Shown piece by piece: positions 8,144-16,705 of a stretch of 64,000 nt of DNA. Where the stretch lies: the NCBI RefSeq assembly GCF_002554795.1, contig NZ_PDEQ01000010.1:1-64000 (forward strand), in the 5' to 3' direction. Origin of the DNA: Longibacter salinarum (GTDB lineage Bacteria > Bacteroidota > Rhodothermia > Rhodothermales > Salinibacteraceae). Each line of letters begins with the position of its first letter. Positions within the stretch are counted from its first letter, which is position 1. The position numbers were made by a program, and so were the translations under genes. The notes under the pieces are model-generated. The model saw nothing but the letters and a program-made list of their open reading frames with translations. It was not told the DNA's origin and ran no database searches.

Positions 8144-9985
8144 ATGTCGAAAGAAATTGTCGTAAACGTCGAAGATAGCCGGACACGCATCGCCATCGTC
8201 GAAGATGGCAAGCTGGCCGAGCTATACATCGAAAATGCCGAAAACAAACGTACCATCGGCAACATGTACCTCGGGCGGATCCGAAAGGTGATGCCCAGCA
8301 TCCAGGCCGCGTTCGTTGACATTGGCCAGGAGCAAGACGCATTTCTACACTTCTCGGACCTCTCCGACAATCTCGGCGCCCTCGTCGACTTTCTCGGGCA
8401 GGACAAGCCCCGCGTCGAAACTGTCGATCTCCCCGAGGAAGAGGGCAAACGTCCCGACCTCCGCCGCGGCCAGGAAATTCTGGTGCAGGTGACGAAGGAG
8501 CCGATTTCGAACAAGGGAAGCCGCATTTCTACGGACCTGTCGCTGGCCGGTCGCTTCCTCGTCCTTGTCCCGCTTCAGCGCTATGTCGCGGTCTCGCGGA
8601 AGATTACGGAGGAAAAGGAGCGCCGCCGCCTGAAGGCACTTGCATCCAGCCTCGTCCCGGAAGGGTTTGGCGTCATCGTCCGCACCGTCGCCGAAGGGCG
8701 CGACGCGAAGTCGCTCGACAAAGACCTGAAGCTCCTGATGGAGCGCTGGCGTCGAGCCGAGGAGAAGCTCGATTCGGTCGAGCCTCCGGCCCTAGTGCAC
8801 GAGGACGTTGATATGGCCTCGTCCATCATCCGGGATCAGTTCTCGGACGACTACGACCGCATCCTTGTCGATCACAAGCCACTGTTCCACAGCATCCGCA
8901 GCTACGTTCGTGCGGTGGCGCCGAAGATGGTCGATCGCGTTGAGCTGCACGATAAAACGGATCCGGTCTTTGAGGCGGCCAACATTCAGCGCGGTGCCGA
9001 CCGGGCCTTCAAGGACCGCGTCGAACTGCCCTCCGGCGGGTATCTCTTTATCGAGCGTACGGAGGCGATGCATGTTATCGACGTGAACTCGGGGCGCTCC
9101 GGCCGTGGCAAGTCTCAGTCACAGAACTCGCTGGACGTCAACCTTGAGGCCGCTCGCGTCATTGTCCGGCAAATCCGCCTGCGCGATCTGGGTGGCATTA
9201 TCGTCGTCGACTTCATCGACCTACGCGACGAGAAGGATCGCAAGAAGGTCTACGATGAAATCAAGAAGGGCTTCAAGGACGATCGAGCCGTGACGAAGGT
9301 GCTCCCGATGAGCGACTTCGGACTGGTCGAGATCACCCGCCAGCGTCTACGGCCGAGCCTCACCACGACGTTCTCGTCCGCTAACGGCGAGTCGTCGGAG
9401 GAGGACCGGGACAGTAGCAGCGGGAGCGGCAACGGCAACGTGCAGCGCATCGAGCGGAAGCTGGAGCGCACGGAAATGAAGCTTGAGGAGAGCCGCCGTC
9501 AGCTGAACCAGAAGGAGAGCGAGATCGAGAAGCTCCGTGAGAAAGCGGATGAAGGAGGCAGTGGCCCCGATCCTTCAGAGCTGCAGAGCCTCCGCGACAA
9601 GCTCAAGCATTACCAGCGCGAAGCCCGAGAGGCTCGCAAACGTGCGAAGAAAGCCGAATCCGATGCTAGGAAAGCGACGGAGAAGGCGGAAACCAGCACA
9701 AATCGGGCGCCTGCTGCCTCCGGCGACGGCGTAGCCGTGGATCCGGAGCAGGTCGTGCGCTCGATCGAGGAGTGGGTGGAGGCACACCGGAGTGACCGCC
9801 GCGCGGTGACCCTGCACGTCCACCCGTTCACTGCGGCCTTCCTGCACCGTCCCGTGCCGAGCTATCAGACGGAATGGTTCATGAAATACTATGTCCGCGT
9901 GCACATCGAGTCGGACCCCACGATGTCGCCGCTCGACTACCGTTTTGTTGACACCCGTTCGGGAGCGGTTCTCGAAGAGGCCTGA
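8144..9985 (+). CDS. rng: Ribonuclease E/G family endoribonuclease lacking the zinc-link, with a coiled-coil insert
   Basis: The enzyme cuts single-stranded RNA in rRNA/tRNA maturation and mRNA decay. From ATG 8144 (MSKEIVVNV, the usual family start) the protein has 613 residues. An S1-type domain (about 36-130) is followed by the RNase H-like and DNase I-like parts. The metal-binding aspartates are D313 (VIDVNSG) and D356 (VVDFIDL). In most members a CPxC zinc-link follows RQRxRPS and joins two subunits. Here RPS is at about 404-405 and no Cys exists in the whole protein. Instead a Ser/Gly spacer and a charged coiled coil (about 432-517) are inserted before the small domain (about 532-613). 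The frame is open further upstream, but that part has no family character. Confidence 0.9.
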   Translation: MSKEIVVNVEDSRTRIAIVEDGKLAELYIENAENKRTIGNMYLGRIRKVMPSIQAAFVDIGQEQDAFLHFSDLSDNLGALVDFLGQDKPRVETVDLPEEEGKRPDLRRGQEILVQVTKEPISNKGSRISTDLSLAGRFLVLVPLQRYVAVSRKITEEKERRRLKALASSLVPEGFGVIVRTVAEGRDAKSLDKDLKLLMERWRRAEEKLDSVEPPALVHEDVDMASSIIRDQFSDDYDRILVDHKPLFHSIRSYVRAVAPKMVDRVELHDKTDPVFEAANIQRGADRAFKDRVELPSGGYLFIERTEAMHVIDVNSGRSGRGKSQSQNSLDVNLEAARVIVRQIRLRDLGGIIVVDFIDLRDEKDRKKVYDEIKKGFKDDRAVTKVLPMSDFGLVEITRQRLRPSLTTTFSSANGESSEEDRDSSSGSGNGNVQRIERKLERTEMKLEESRRQLNQKESEIEKLREKADEGGSGPDPSELQSLRDKLKHYQREAREARKRAKKAESDARKATEKAETSTNRAPAASGDGVAVDPEQVVRSIEEWVEAHRSDRRAVTLHVHPFTAAFLHRPVPSYQTEWFMKYYVRVHIESDPTMSPLDYRFVDTRSGAVLEEA

Positions 9986-10149
9986 TTCCCCAATCCGGTT
10001 CCTGTCATGTTGCGATGCCCCGGCGCGTGCCGCTTCTTGCGGTATCGCTGGGGCGTCGTCGCTAATGACGGCAATCCGAACGCATATCACTGCCGAGGTG
10101 ACCGGAAAAGGCGACGCTGTATCGTTTTTTAGATGGATCGATTCTCCGC

Positions 10150-10530
10150 ATGAAAACCAAGACCGTCCTCGAAGAGCTCGAACAGGCAGCCGAGCAGCTT
10201 GGCTACGTCGTTCGAAAGGAGAAGGGAAACTTTCGCGGCGGCGTCTGCACCATTGACGGTGACGCCGTTATCATGCTCAACAAGCGCCACATTCCGGACG
10301 TCCAGCTCGTTGTGCTGGCAGATAGCCTTCGTGACGCACCGATCGACACCATCTATCTGAAGCCGGCCGTGCGCGACGCTCTGGAAGAGGCATGGGACCA
10401 GCTTGACGCCCGCGAGGCGGCCGCTGCCAAGGGACCGTCGGGTAACGGAAGCGATTCGACCGCTGATGGGACGGACAATTCGGACGAGGAAGCTCCGGAT
10501 GCGGCCGGAGAGGTGCCGCATGCCGGATGA
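10150..10530 (+). CDS. Conserved hypothetical protein, 126 residues
   Basis: The first 90 residues look globular: a helix (KTKTVLEELEQAAEQLGY), then strands around GNFRGGVCTIDGDAVIMLNKRH, then a helix near DALEEAWDQL. The tail is Ser/Asp/Gly-rich and disordered. The last 11 bases overlap the start of the MBL-fold gene, which suggests coupled translation and a shared role. No family name can be given. A start at 10150 is chosen as the first ATG. A short sequence 40 bp upstream (GAGGTGACCGGAAAAGGCGA) recurs at 18580 and is discussed as a dispersed repeat. Confidence 0.75.
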   Translation: MKTKTVLEELEQAAEQLGYVVRKEKGNFRGGVCTIDGDAVIMLNKRHIPDVQLVVLADSLRDAPIDTIYLKPAVRDALEEAWDQLDAREAAAAKGPSGNGSDSTADGTDNSDEEAPDAAGEVPHAG

Positions 10531-11362
10531 ACTCACCGTTACGCTGCTCGGTACGGGCACGTCGACGGGCGTTCCGGTTATCGGATGCGACTGCGAGGTC
10601 TGCCAGTCCGATGATCCGCGCGACACGCGGACGCGCTGCGCCTGCTATATTGATGCGGGCGACGTTACCTTGCTGGTTGACACGGGGCCCGACTTCCGCG
10701 CACAGATGCTGCGCGAGGATCTGCGGCGCATCGACGCCGTGCTCTACACGCATCACCACTTCGATCATATTGCCGGCCTGGACGACCTCCGCCCGTTCTT
10801 CTTCTGGAACCGGCGACCGATGCCGTGTTACGGGCACCCGTTGACCGTCGAGACCCTCGCGGAGAAGTACGACTACGTCTTCGGGACCGATCCCTATCCC
10901 GGAGCTGCGGACCTTTCCCTCTGTAGCGTCGAGGATACGTTCCGCGTGCCCACGCGCCAGCCGGCGCTTCCCCGGGGGATGAGCCCGGACGACCTCCCGC
11001 GGGGCGACGAGGTCGTTGCCGTCGATCCCATCCTGCTGTATCATGGCGATATGCCGGTCTACGGATACCGCGTTGGCGACTTTGCGTATCTCACGGATGT
11101 GAACGAGATTCCGAGCGCGAGTCTAGAGAAACTCGAGGACCTCGACACCCTGGTGCTTGATGCACTACGCCCGAACCCGCATCCGACGCACTTTTCGTTC
11201 GATCAGGCTGTGGATGTGGCCCGGCGGATCGGGGCACGACAGACGTACTTCATCCATATGACGCATAACGTGCTCCACGCCGAACAGGAGGCCCGACTCC
11301 CCGAAAACATCCACCTTGGATACGACGGCCTGCAAATCCAGGTGAACAACCGATCTGATTAG
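10520..11362 (+). CDS. MBL-fold metal-dependent hydrolase, PhnP-like
   Basis: A 280-residue metallo-beta-lactamase-fold protein. The metal-binding signature THHHFDHIAGLDD is near residue 76, and further His ligands appear in THFSFDQ and FIHMTHN towards the C-terminus. The N-terminal LLGTGTSTGVP and the CDCEVC cysteine cluster resemble PhnP and related phosphodiesterases that act on cyclic phosphates; the Cys pair may bind a structural zinc. The start at 10520 (ATG after GGAGAGG) overlaps the previous gene by 11 bases. The substrate is unknown; outside a phn operon it is more likely a general cyclic-phosphate or nucleotide phosphodiesterase. Confidence 0.88.
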   Translation: MPDELTVTLLGTGTSTGVPVIGCDCEVCQSDDPRDTRTRCACYIDAGDVTLLVDTGPDFRAQMLREDLRRIDAVLYTHHHFDHIAGLDDLRPFFFWNRRPMPCYGHPLTVETLAEKYDYVFGTDPYPGAADLSLCSVEDTFRVPTRQPALPRGMSPDDLPRGDEVVAVDPILLYHGDMPVYGYRVGDFAYLTDVNEIPSASLEKLEDLDTLVLDALRPNPHPTHFSFDQAVDVARRIGARQTYFIHMTHNVLHAEQEARLPENIHLGYDGLQIQVNNRSD

Positions 11363-11403
11363 GTAGGCTTGTGGAGCGTTGCAGTTGGCCGTGCTCCTGA
11401 CCG

Positions 11404-11856
11404 ATGTCCTCTTCACCCGAACCCTTGCTCCTCGTGAAGCTGCTCGTACTGAACGGTCCGAATCTGAACCTGCTCGGCACGCGTGAGCCCGATGTCTACG
11501 GCAATGAGACGCTCGACGATGTAGAGGCGGCGCTTCGGTCAAGCTTTCCGGATGTCGAGTTTTCTTTTCGACAAGACAACGGGGAAGGAGCGCTAATCGA
11601 TCTCTTGCATACGGCACACGAGCGGGGGTTGGACGGCGTTGTCTTCAATCCCGGCGGGTACACCCACACGTCCGTTGCCCTGCGTGACGCCGTTTCTGCC
11701 ATCGATCCGCCCGTAGTGGAGGTGCACCTGTCGAATGTGCACGCCCGCGAAGCCTTCCGGCACAAATCCTACATCGCTCCGGTCTGCGCCGGGCAAATTG
11801 CAGGACTTGGCACGACCGGTTATCACCTCGCCGTCCGCTACTTCCTCGACGCGTGA
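11404..11856 (+). CDS. aroQ: 3-dehydroquinate dehydratase, type II
   Basis: The enzyme removes water from 3-dehydroquinate in the shikimate pathway. The family start LVLNGPNLNLLGTREP holds the conserved Asn and Arg, and Y22-equivalent lies in VYGNETL. FNPGGYTHTSVALRD and the VEVHLSNVHARE segment with its catalytic His are complete. Type II enzymes form dodecamers of about 145 residues, matching this length. ATG 11404 adds a short SSSPEPLL leader; GTG 11434 (MKLLVLNGP) would give the more typical N-terminus and is a real alternative. Confidence 0.95.
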   Translation: MSSSPEPLLLVKLLVLNGPNLNLLGTREPDVYGNETLDDVEAALRSSFPDVEFSFRQDNGEGALIDLLHTAHERGLDGVVFNPGGYTHTSVALRDAVSAIDPPVVEVHLSNVHAREAFRHKSYIAPVCAGQIAGLGTTGYHLAVRYFLDA

Positions 11857-11871
11857 TGTTTCAGCAGGCAA

Positions 11872-11899
11872 AACGAGCGTTGCACGGCCGTGCAACGCT
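11872..11899. terminator. Perfect 24-bp palindrome hairpin after aroQ
   Basis: AGCGTTGCACGG and its exact complement (11876-11899) follow an A-tract, 19 bp past the aroQ stop. A T-run exists only in the minus direction. The same hairpin with a compensatory base-pair change occurs at 18516-18544, so it may be a dispersed structural repeat used as a terminator. Confidence 0.55.
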
Positions 11900-11918
11900 G
11901 TACTGCAACATCTACCAA

Positions 11919-11958
11919 GCCGAACGCTGCTACGCGCCAACGTCCCAACGCGTCAACG
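11919..11958. repeat. Octamer array ending in (A)ACG, five units
   Basis: Five consecutive 8-bp units, each ending in ACG (four in AACG): GCCGAACG, CTGCTACG, CGCCAACG, TCCCAACG, CGTCAACG. The same pattern recurs at 57665-57720. It lies between aroQ and murJ. Confidence 0.7.
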
Positions 11959-12036
11959 CCCAAATTGACGGCGTCACCGATCGCCATTAGCTTGTTGCGC
12001 CGTCCGCCCACCATCGCCTGACCTGTTGCCGCGCCC

Positions 12037-13788
12037 ATGTCGTCCCCCGAACCGAACGACCCTCTCGAACCTGACGCGAGCTCGCAGGCGTCGGATGTAG
12101 GCAGGGTCGAAGCGGAGGACACGGAGTCGACATCATCATCGGGGGGCGGAGCATCGCTCGTCGCTGGTGGCATCCTGGTCAGTCGCATCACCGGCCTGCT
12201 TCGGGAGCGCGTTCTGGCGTATTTTTTTGGCGTCAGCGCCGTGATGGATGTTTGGACCGTGGTTTTCCGTGTGCCCAATATCCTGCAGAACCTGCTCGGG
12301 GAAGGGACGATCTCGGCGGCATTCATCCCGATCTACAGCCGCCTGATCGAAGAGGAGCGGCACGAGGAAGCCGGACGGTTCGCCGGCGCCATCTTCGGCC
12401 TCCTCCTGGCCACAGCCTCTGCCATCGCTGCGCTCGGCATTATCTTCGCCGAACCGATCGTCACGGTGTCGGCACCTGGGTTCGTTGACGACGCAGCGAA
12501 GGTTGCGGCGGGCACCCTGGAGGTCGACCGATTCGCGCTCTCGGTTCAGGGGATCAAACTGATTTTCCCGATGACGGGCGTGCTGGTGCTGTCAGCCTGG
12601 GCCCTCGGCGTGTTGAACAGCCACCGTCGCTTCTTCGTCCCGTACGTCGCGCCGGTGCTATGGAACGTTGCCATCATGGCCGCGCTTGCGGGTGGAGCCC
12701 TCTACTCCATCGGCGGATTCCTTCCCACGGAGTACGACACCGACACGCTCTCGTACTTGCTTCTGGTTGGATGCGGGGGAGCGTTTGCGGGCGGCCTGCT
12801 GCAGTTTGGCGTCCAGCTCCCGTTTGTCGCGAAGGTGATCCCGTCGTTCCAGTTTTCGTTCTCCACGAAGGTAGCGGGTGTACGCGACGCCATCCGTGCC
12901 GTCGGTCCGGTGATTGCCGGGCGCGGCGTGGCACAGGTCTCCGCATTTGTGGATCAGGTGCTCGGGTCGGCGTATCTGGTGGCCGGAGGACTGAGCGCCC
13001 TTCGCTTCGGGCAACTCCTGTACATGCTGCCGATCAGCCTCTTCGGTATTTCCGTGACGGCAGCGGAGCTCCCTGAGTTATCTCGGCTGACGAAAGACCG
13101 GGTGGAGGACTTCGTGGCACGGTTGAAACGCTCGCTTGGACAACTGGCCTTCCTCACAATACCCACGGTCGTCGGGTACCTGGCGCTCGGTTATCTCTTC
13201 GTGGGCGCCCTGCTCCGAACCGGGCAGTTTGGCGTGCAGGACCAGTGGCTCGTGTATTTCACGCTGGTGTCGTACACGATCGGCATTCTCGCGACGAGCA
13301 TGTCTCGACTCCTGCAGAACGCGTTTTATGCCATCGGGAATACCAAGACGCCGGCTCGGCTTGCCGTTTTCCGCGTTGTGATTTCCGTGGCTGTTGCCTT
13401 TCCGGCGATTTTCTGGTTTCGCGAGTTCACTGTGACCGGCGTCACCGGCTTCGCGTTCGACGAACGGACGTTGACGCTCGGTGCCATGGGCCTCGGGGCG
13501 GGGGCGTCCGTGGCCGCATGGCTCGAACTGGGTGCCCTTCTCTGGTCGCTGAAGCGCGAGCTTCCCGTAGAGGTGCCGTGGGGGAGGCTGGCAAAAATGA
13601 CGATTCTCGCACTCCTATCCCTGGCACCGGCTCTGGTCGTATGGTGGGTGATTCCAGGTGCCCCGATCGTTCTACTGGCCGCGGTCGTCGGAGCCGTCTA
13701 CGCCGCTGCCTACCTTGGGGTCGCCTACTTCTTCGGCTTCTCAGAACTTGATCCGTGGATTCGCCGCTTCGTGAAACGCAGCGGATGA
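12037..13788 (+). CDS. murJ: Lipid II flippase MurJ (MviN family)
   Basis: An integral membrane protein of 583 residues with about 14 helices. It moves lipid II across the inner membrane for peptidoglycan synthesis. A disordered acidic N-terminus (1-38) precedes the family signature ASLVAGGILVSRITGLLRERVLAYFFG. The conserved FRVPNILQNLLGEG and AFIPIYSRL segments line the central cavity of the MOP-superfamily fold, and an LRFGQLLYMLPISLFG segment sits in a later helix. The ATG at 12037 gives an N-terminal extension unlike E. coli MurJ. It seems monocistronic, preceded by an octamer repeat and followed by a broken acetyltransferase gene. Confidence 0.93.
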   Translation: MSSPEPNDPLEPDASSQASDVGRVEAEDTESTSSSGGGASLVAGGILVSRITGLLRERVLAYFFGVSAVMDVWTVVFRVPNILQNLLGEGTISAAFIPIYSRLIEEERHEEAGRFAGAIFGLLLATASAIAALGIIFAEPIVTVSAPGFVDDAAKVAAGTLEVDRFALSVQGIKLIFPMTGVLVLSAWALGVLNSHRRFFVPYVAPVLWNVAIMAALAGGALYSIGGFLPTEYDTDTLSYLLLVGCGGAFAGGLLQFGVQLPFVAKVIPSFQFSFSTKVAGVRDAIRAVGPVIAGRGVAQVSAFVDQVLGSAYLVAGGLSALRFGQLLYMLPISLFGISVTAAELPELSRLTKDRVEDFVARLKRSLGQLAFLTIPTVVGYLALGYLFVGALLRTGQFGVQDQWLVYFTLVSYTIGILATSMSRLLQNAFYAIGNTKTPARLAVFRVVISVAVAFPAIFWFREFTVTGVTGFAFDERTLTLGAMGLGAGASVAAWLELGALLWSLKRELPVEVPWGRLAKMTILALLSLAPALVVWWVIPGAPIVLLAAVVGAVYAAAYLGVAYFFGFSELDPWIRRFVKRSG

Positions 13789-13845
13789 TGTGCGATCTGA
13801 GCGTTTGGGCAGCCTCTGTGTGTTCATTCACCATGAGTTTCGACT

Positions 13846-14385
13846 ATGCGTCTGCGCTTTTCTCGGGAGGAGGACCTTCCGGCTATCGTCCGGATCTATA
13901 ATCAGGCGATACGACAGGGAAAGAAAAGCCAGCCTGTGACGGCTTTTCGTGAGCCGCTTACTGTCGCTGATCGCCGGGAGTGGTTCGAGCGCCACGGCCC
14001 ATCCTCGTATCCCATCTGGGTGGCCTAAGAGGACGACGAAGTCGCCGGCTGGTGCAGCCTGAGTCCCTATCGGTCGGGGCGAGCGGCGCTTCGTCGAGCG
14101 ACAGAGGTGAGCTACTACGTCGACGCCCGGTGCCGACGGCAGGGAATCGGCTCGGCGCTCATGGATCGCGCCTTAACGGCTGCACCCGGGCTCGATTTTG
14201 ACACGGTCATAGCGATCCTGCTGGCGGGCAATGACGCAAGCATCGGGTTGCTCCTCCGCTTCGGTTTTTCGGAATGGGGCCGCCTCCCGGATCTTGCTGT
14301 TTTCGGAGAGGATCGCTACGATCACCTCATCTATGGATGTCACGTCGGAGATCTCGCTGCCAACGTTGCGGATGATGCCGGCTGA
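13846..14385 (+). pseudogene. GNAT acetyltransferase (phosphinothricin-acetyltransferase-like) split by an in-frame stop
   Basis: Two parts lie in one frame. Residues 1-60 (MRLRFSREEDLPAIVRIYNQAI onward) end at TAA 14026-14028. The frame then continues with EDDEVAGWCSLSPY and runs through the acetyl-CoA site RRQGIGSALMDRAL to TGA 14385. Joined, they form a full-length protein of about 179 residues with all GNAT motifs in order (C, D, A, B). The stop lies in the loop before the strand that usually reads VxGW. GAA to TAA would be a single change. It may be a recent loss, a sequencing error or, less likely, a recoded stop. No other lesion is seen, which supports a recent event. Confidence 0.8.
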
Positions 14386-14487
14386 CGTGTACCTTATCGA
14401 CGTTGACCGGCCCGCGTCCTCCGCTCGTATGCTGCGCATCGGCACGGTACCGACCCGCTTCGCCTTCACTTCTCCACCGATTCTGCC

Positions 14488-14967
14488 ATGGGCCGCATCG
14501 TTCGCACGGGCTCGACGCCCGCCAAGCGACGTCATCAGCACCGTCGGTCTTGCGCCGAGGTCCTGCGTCTCTTGGCCAAACGAAACCTGGCCGGTGACTT
14601 CGATCGAGAAGCACGTGATATGGTCGCGTTTCTTGTCTGGAACCTGCATGGCATCTATCGGACCATCGACGAGAGTGCGCAGACCTGGGACGAGAAGGGG
14701 TACTGGCGAAAGGCGGAAGGCTTACGCGATCGCTGGCTCTGGGCACGGACAGCAGCCCGGGAGCTCGAAGAGATGATCCGTAGCGACCGTTGGGAAGACG
14801 TCGCCCCCGCGCTCGTGCCGCTCGTCCCTCAATTTCAGGATGTAACCGTTCGGTCGATCACACGAAATGCCGACTGGTGGTGCGGCGCGCATCGCGCCCT
14901 ACTCAATCAGAGCCGTCCCGCGTCGGCTCCACCGACCGAGGCGGATTCATCCGGCTTTGTCTCATAA
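14488..14967 (+). CDS. Conserved hypothetical helical protein, 159 residues
   Basis: A basic N-terminus (GRIVRTGSTPAKRRHQHRRS) leads into a mostly helical body with many aromatic residues: MVAFLVWNLHGIYRTIDESAQTW, WRKAEGLRDRWLWARTAARELEEM. Repeated Trp/Arg positions suggest a helical bundle that may bind nucleic acid or another protein. No known family is recognised. The start at 14488 is the only ATG that keeps the basic segment. The gene lies between the broken acetyltransferase and YqgE. Confidence 0.7.
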   Translation: MGRIVRTGSTPAKRRHQHRRSCAEVLRLLAKRNLAGDFDREARDMVAFLVWNLHGIYRTIDESAQTWDEKGYWRKAEGLRDRWLWARTAARELEEMIRSDRWEDVAPALVPLVPQFQDVTVRSITRNADWWCGAHRALLNQSRPASAPPTEADSSGFVS

Positions 14968-15098
14968 TTGGACGGCATATGTCCCGTCGATCAATCCGTC
15001 TGGCGCGTCGTTTGTGCTGTTGACGGTCCGTTGGGCCCCCGGCCCCAGCACGTCCACGTTTTCGCTTGCTTTGCTCGCCCTGAGTACATTTTTGCCGT

Positions 15099-15662
15099 AT
15101 GGCTTCTTCGAACGCGCCGCTATCGCCGGGCACTATGCTCGTCGCCGCGCCCATGATGCGAGATCCGAACTTTCATCGGTCGGTCATTCTTCTGTGTGAG
15201 CATGGAGAGAACGGCACCTTCGGATTGATTCTGAATCATCCGCTCGATATGCAACTCGGAGACGTGATCGAGGAGTTCTTTGCCTACGATCCTCCGGTGC
15301 ATCTCGGGGGACCGGTGCAGCGAAATACACTCCACTACGTCCACCGCCGGCCGGAGGACGTGCCTGAGGGCGTGGCGCTGGCCGACGGCGTCGTATGGGG
15401 AGGCGATTTCGAATCGTTGAAATCCATCGTTCGTACCGGCGACGTGGACTATGGGGACGTGCGTTTCTTTCTCGGCTACGCAGGGTGGTCGCCGGGACAA
15501 CTAGAGGAGGAGGTTGAGGAGGGCGCCTGGATTCCAACATCGATCGTCCCGGACCTCGTCTTTGACAGCGGAGTCCAGGAGTTGTGGCGCGAGGTCTTGC
15601 GGCGAATGGGAGGCGAGTACGCTCTCCTCTCGACGTTTCCAGACGATCCTCGCCTTAACTAG
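15099..15662 (+). CDS. YqgE/AlgH family protein (UPF0301)
   Basis: A 187-residue cytosolic protein of the YqgE/AlgH family, whose biochemical role is not established. The signature is complete: [28 protein letters not shown], then [13 protein letters not shown], and [13 protein letters not shown] towards the C-terminus. The start at 15099 gives the usual short N-terminus before the signature. It is followed by a thioesterase-like gene after about 136 bp. No promoter was clear. Confidence 0.93.
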   Translation: MASSNAPLSPGTMLVAAPMMRDPNFHRSVILLCEHGENGTFGLILNHPLDMQLGDVIEEFFAYDPPVHLGGPVQRNTLHYVHRRPEDVPEGVALADGVVWGGDFESLKSIVRTGDVDYGDVRFFLGYAGWSPGQLEEEVEEGAWIPTSIVPDLVFDSGVQELWREVLRRMGGEYALLSTFPDDPRLN

Positions 15663-15798
15663 GGGCGAGCCCGGTCCTTTTGCGCTTTGTAGCAAGAAAA
15701 GATCGATTTCGAGAAACGCAGCCACAGAATGGACGTAGTAACCTTTTGCACAGCACGTACGAGTCCGAAGCCAGTCTCAGCGAACTATCAGCGCGGCC

Positions 15799-16302
15799 AT
15801 GTCGTTTTCCGATTCCTTTCTATCGCAAGAAGCGATGCAAAAGCTCGAGGCGATGATCGTCGAGGAGATGCCGATCACAAAGCATCTCGAGTTTTCGTTG
15901 GCCGCCGAGGCGGACGGCAAGCTCCGTGCGTCAGCTCCGTTGAAGCCGAACGCGAACCATATGGGAACGGCGTTCGGGGGCAGTTTGAGCATGCTCGCCA
16001 CGGTGACGGGATGGGCGATGATGCACCAGCTCGTTCAGGATACCGTCGAAGACATGAAGCGACGGGTCGAGGTGATCATTCAGGAGGGAGATATCGAATA
16101 CATCAAACCCGTCCGCGACAATATCTCGGTGATCTGCGAGCGTCCGGATGATGATACGATTGAACGCTTCCAGCGTATGCTGGACCGCTGGGGTCGTGCG
16201 AGACTCGACCTGAAATGCAAAATTGACGCTGCAGGTGAGCGCGCTGTTACGTTCATCGGGCGGTATGTCGCGCTGGCTGAAGGTGAGGATGGAGCGGAGT
16301 AG
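15799..16302 (+). CDS. Hot-dog-fold thioesterase-like protein (YiiD C-terminal type)
   Basis: A 167-residue single-domain protein. The central helix segment NHMGTAFGGSLSMLATVTGW is the hallmark of the YiiD C-terminal/hot-dog thioesterase group, and the strands after it (EVIIQEGDIEYIKPVRD) fit the fold. YiiD-type domains are thought to act on acyl-CoA or acyl-ACP thioesters, but the substrate is not known. The first 25 residues form a charged helix. A strong terminator follows 60 bp after the stop. Confidence 0.82.
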   Translation: MSFSDSFLSQEAMQKLEAMIVEEMPITKHLEFSLAAEADGKLRASAPLKPNANHMGTAFGGSLSMLATVTGWAMMHQLVQDTVEDMKRRVEVIIQEGDIEYIKPVRDNISVICERPDDDTIERFQRMLDRWGRARLDLKCKIDAAGERAVTFIGRYVALAEGEDGAE

Positions 16303-16361
16303 TTTGCCTTCGGACACGTGCGCTGCTTACGTGATGCAGCGTAACGGCAGAAACACGAAAG

Positions 16362-16390
16362 AGAGCCCTGGATCCCGGGGCTCTTTTTTT
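16362..16390 (+). terminator. Intrinsic terminator after the thioesterase gene
   Basis: A 7-bp stem (AGAGCCC with GGGCTCT) around a short loop is followed directly by seven T. Confidence 0.85.
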
Positions 16391-16705
16391 GTTCTATGAG
16401 GTTTGCGAGCGATTCCCCACCCGAATATATGCAGATGGACTCATGCCATCACGGATTATACGGGTGATCATGGGCTCAGTCTTCGATATGATCCGGCGTC
16501 TTTTATCACCGGTAATACTGCGAAGTAATGTCGAACACGTCGTGAAGAAAAAGGGGAATAGAAAATTTCTTGATGTCGCGTGTCCGGTTCGGTGTATGTT
16601 TTACGCCTCACTCAACTGACGGCGGGACTGACAATCCACCGTTGACATCTGCGTTTTCAAATCGAAGCGCAGATTCCCCCTCCCCTAATAGATTCTTACC
16701 TACCG
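16391..16705 (+). promoter_or_regulatory. AT-rich promoter region of the von Willebrand lipoprotein gene
   Basis: No gene is supported in this stretch, which is clearly more AT-rich than its neighbours. Near 16571-16602 a TTGATG box and TATGTTTT lie about 22 bases apart, close to the Bacteroidota pattern TTG...TAnnTTTG. This is a weak match by eye. Confidence 0.35.

Noticed and set aside
16389-16619. 76-residue frame before the VWA lipoprotein
   Set aside because: Begins in the terminator T-tract and covers the AT-rich promoter region.
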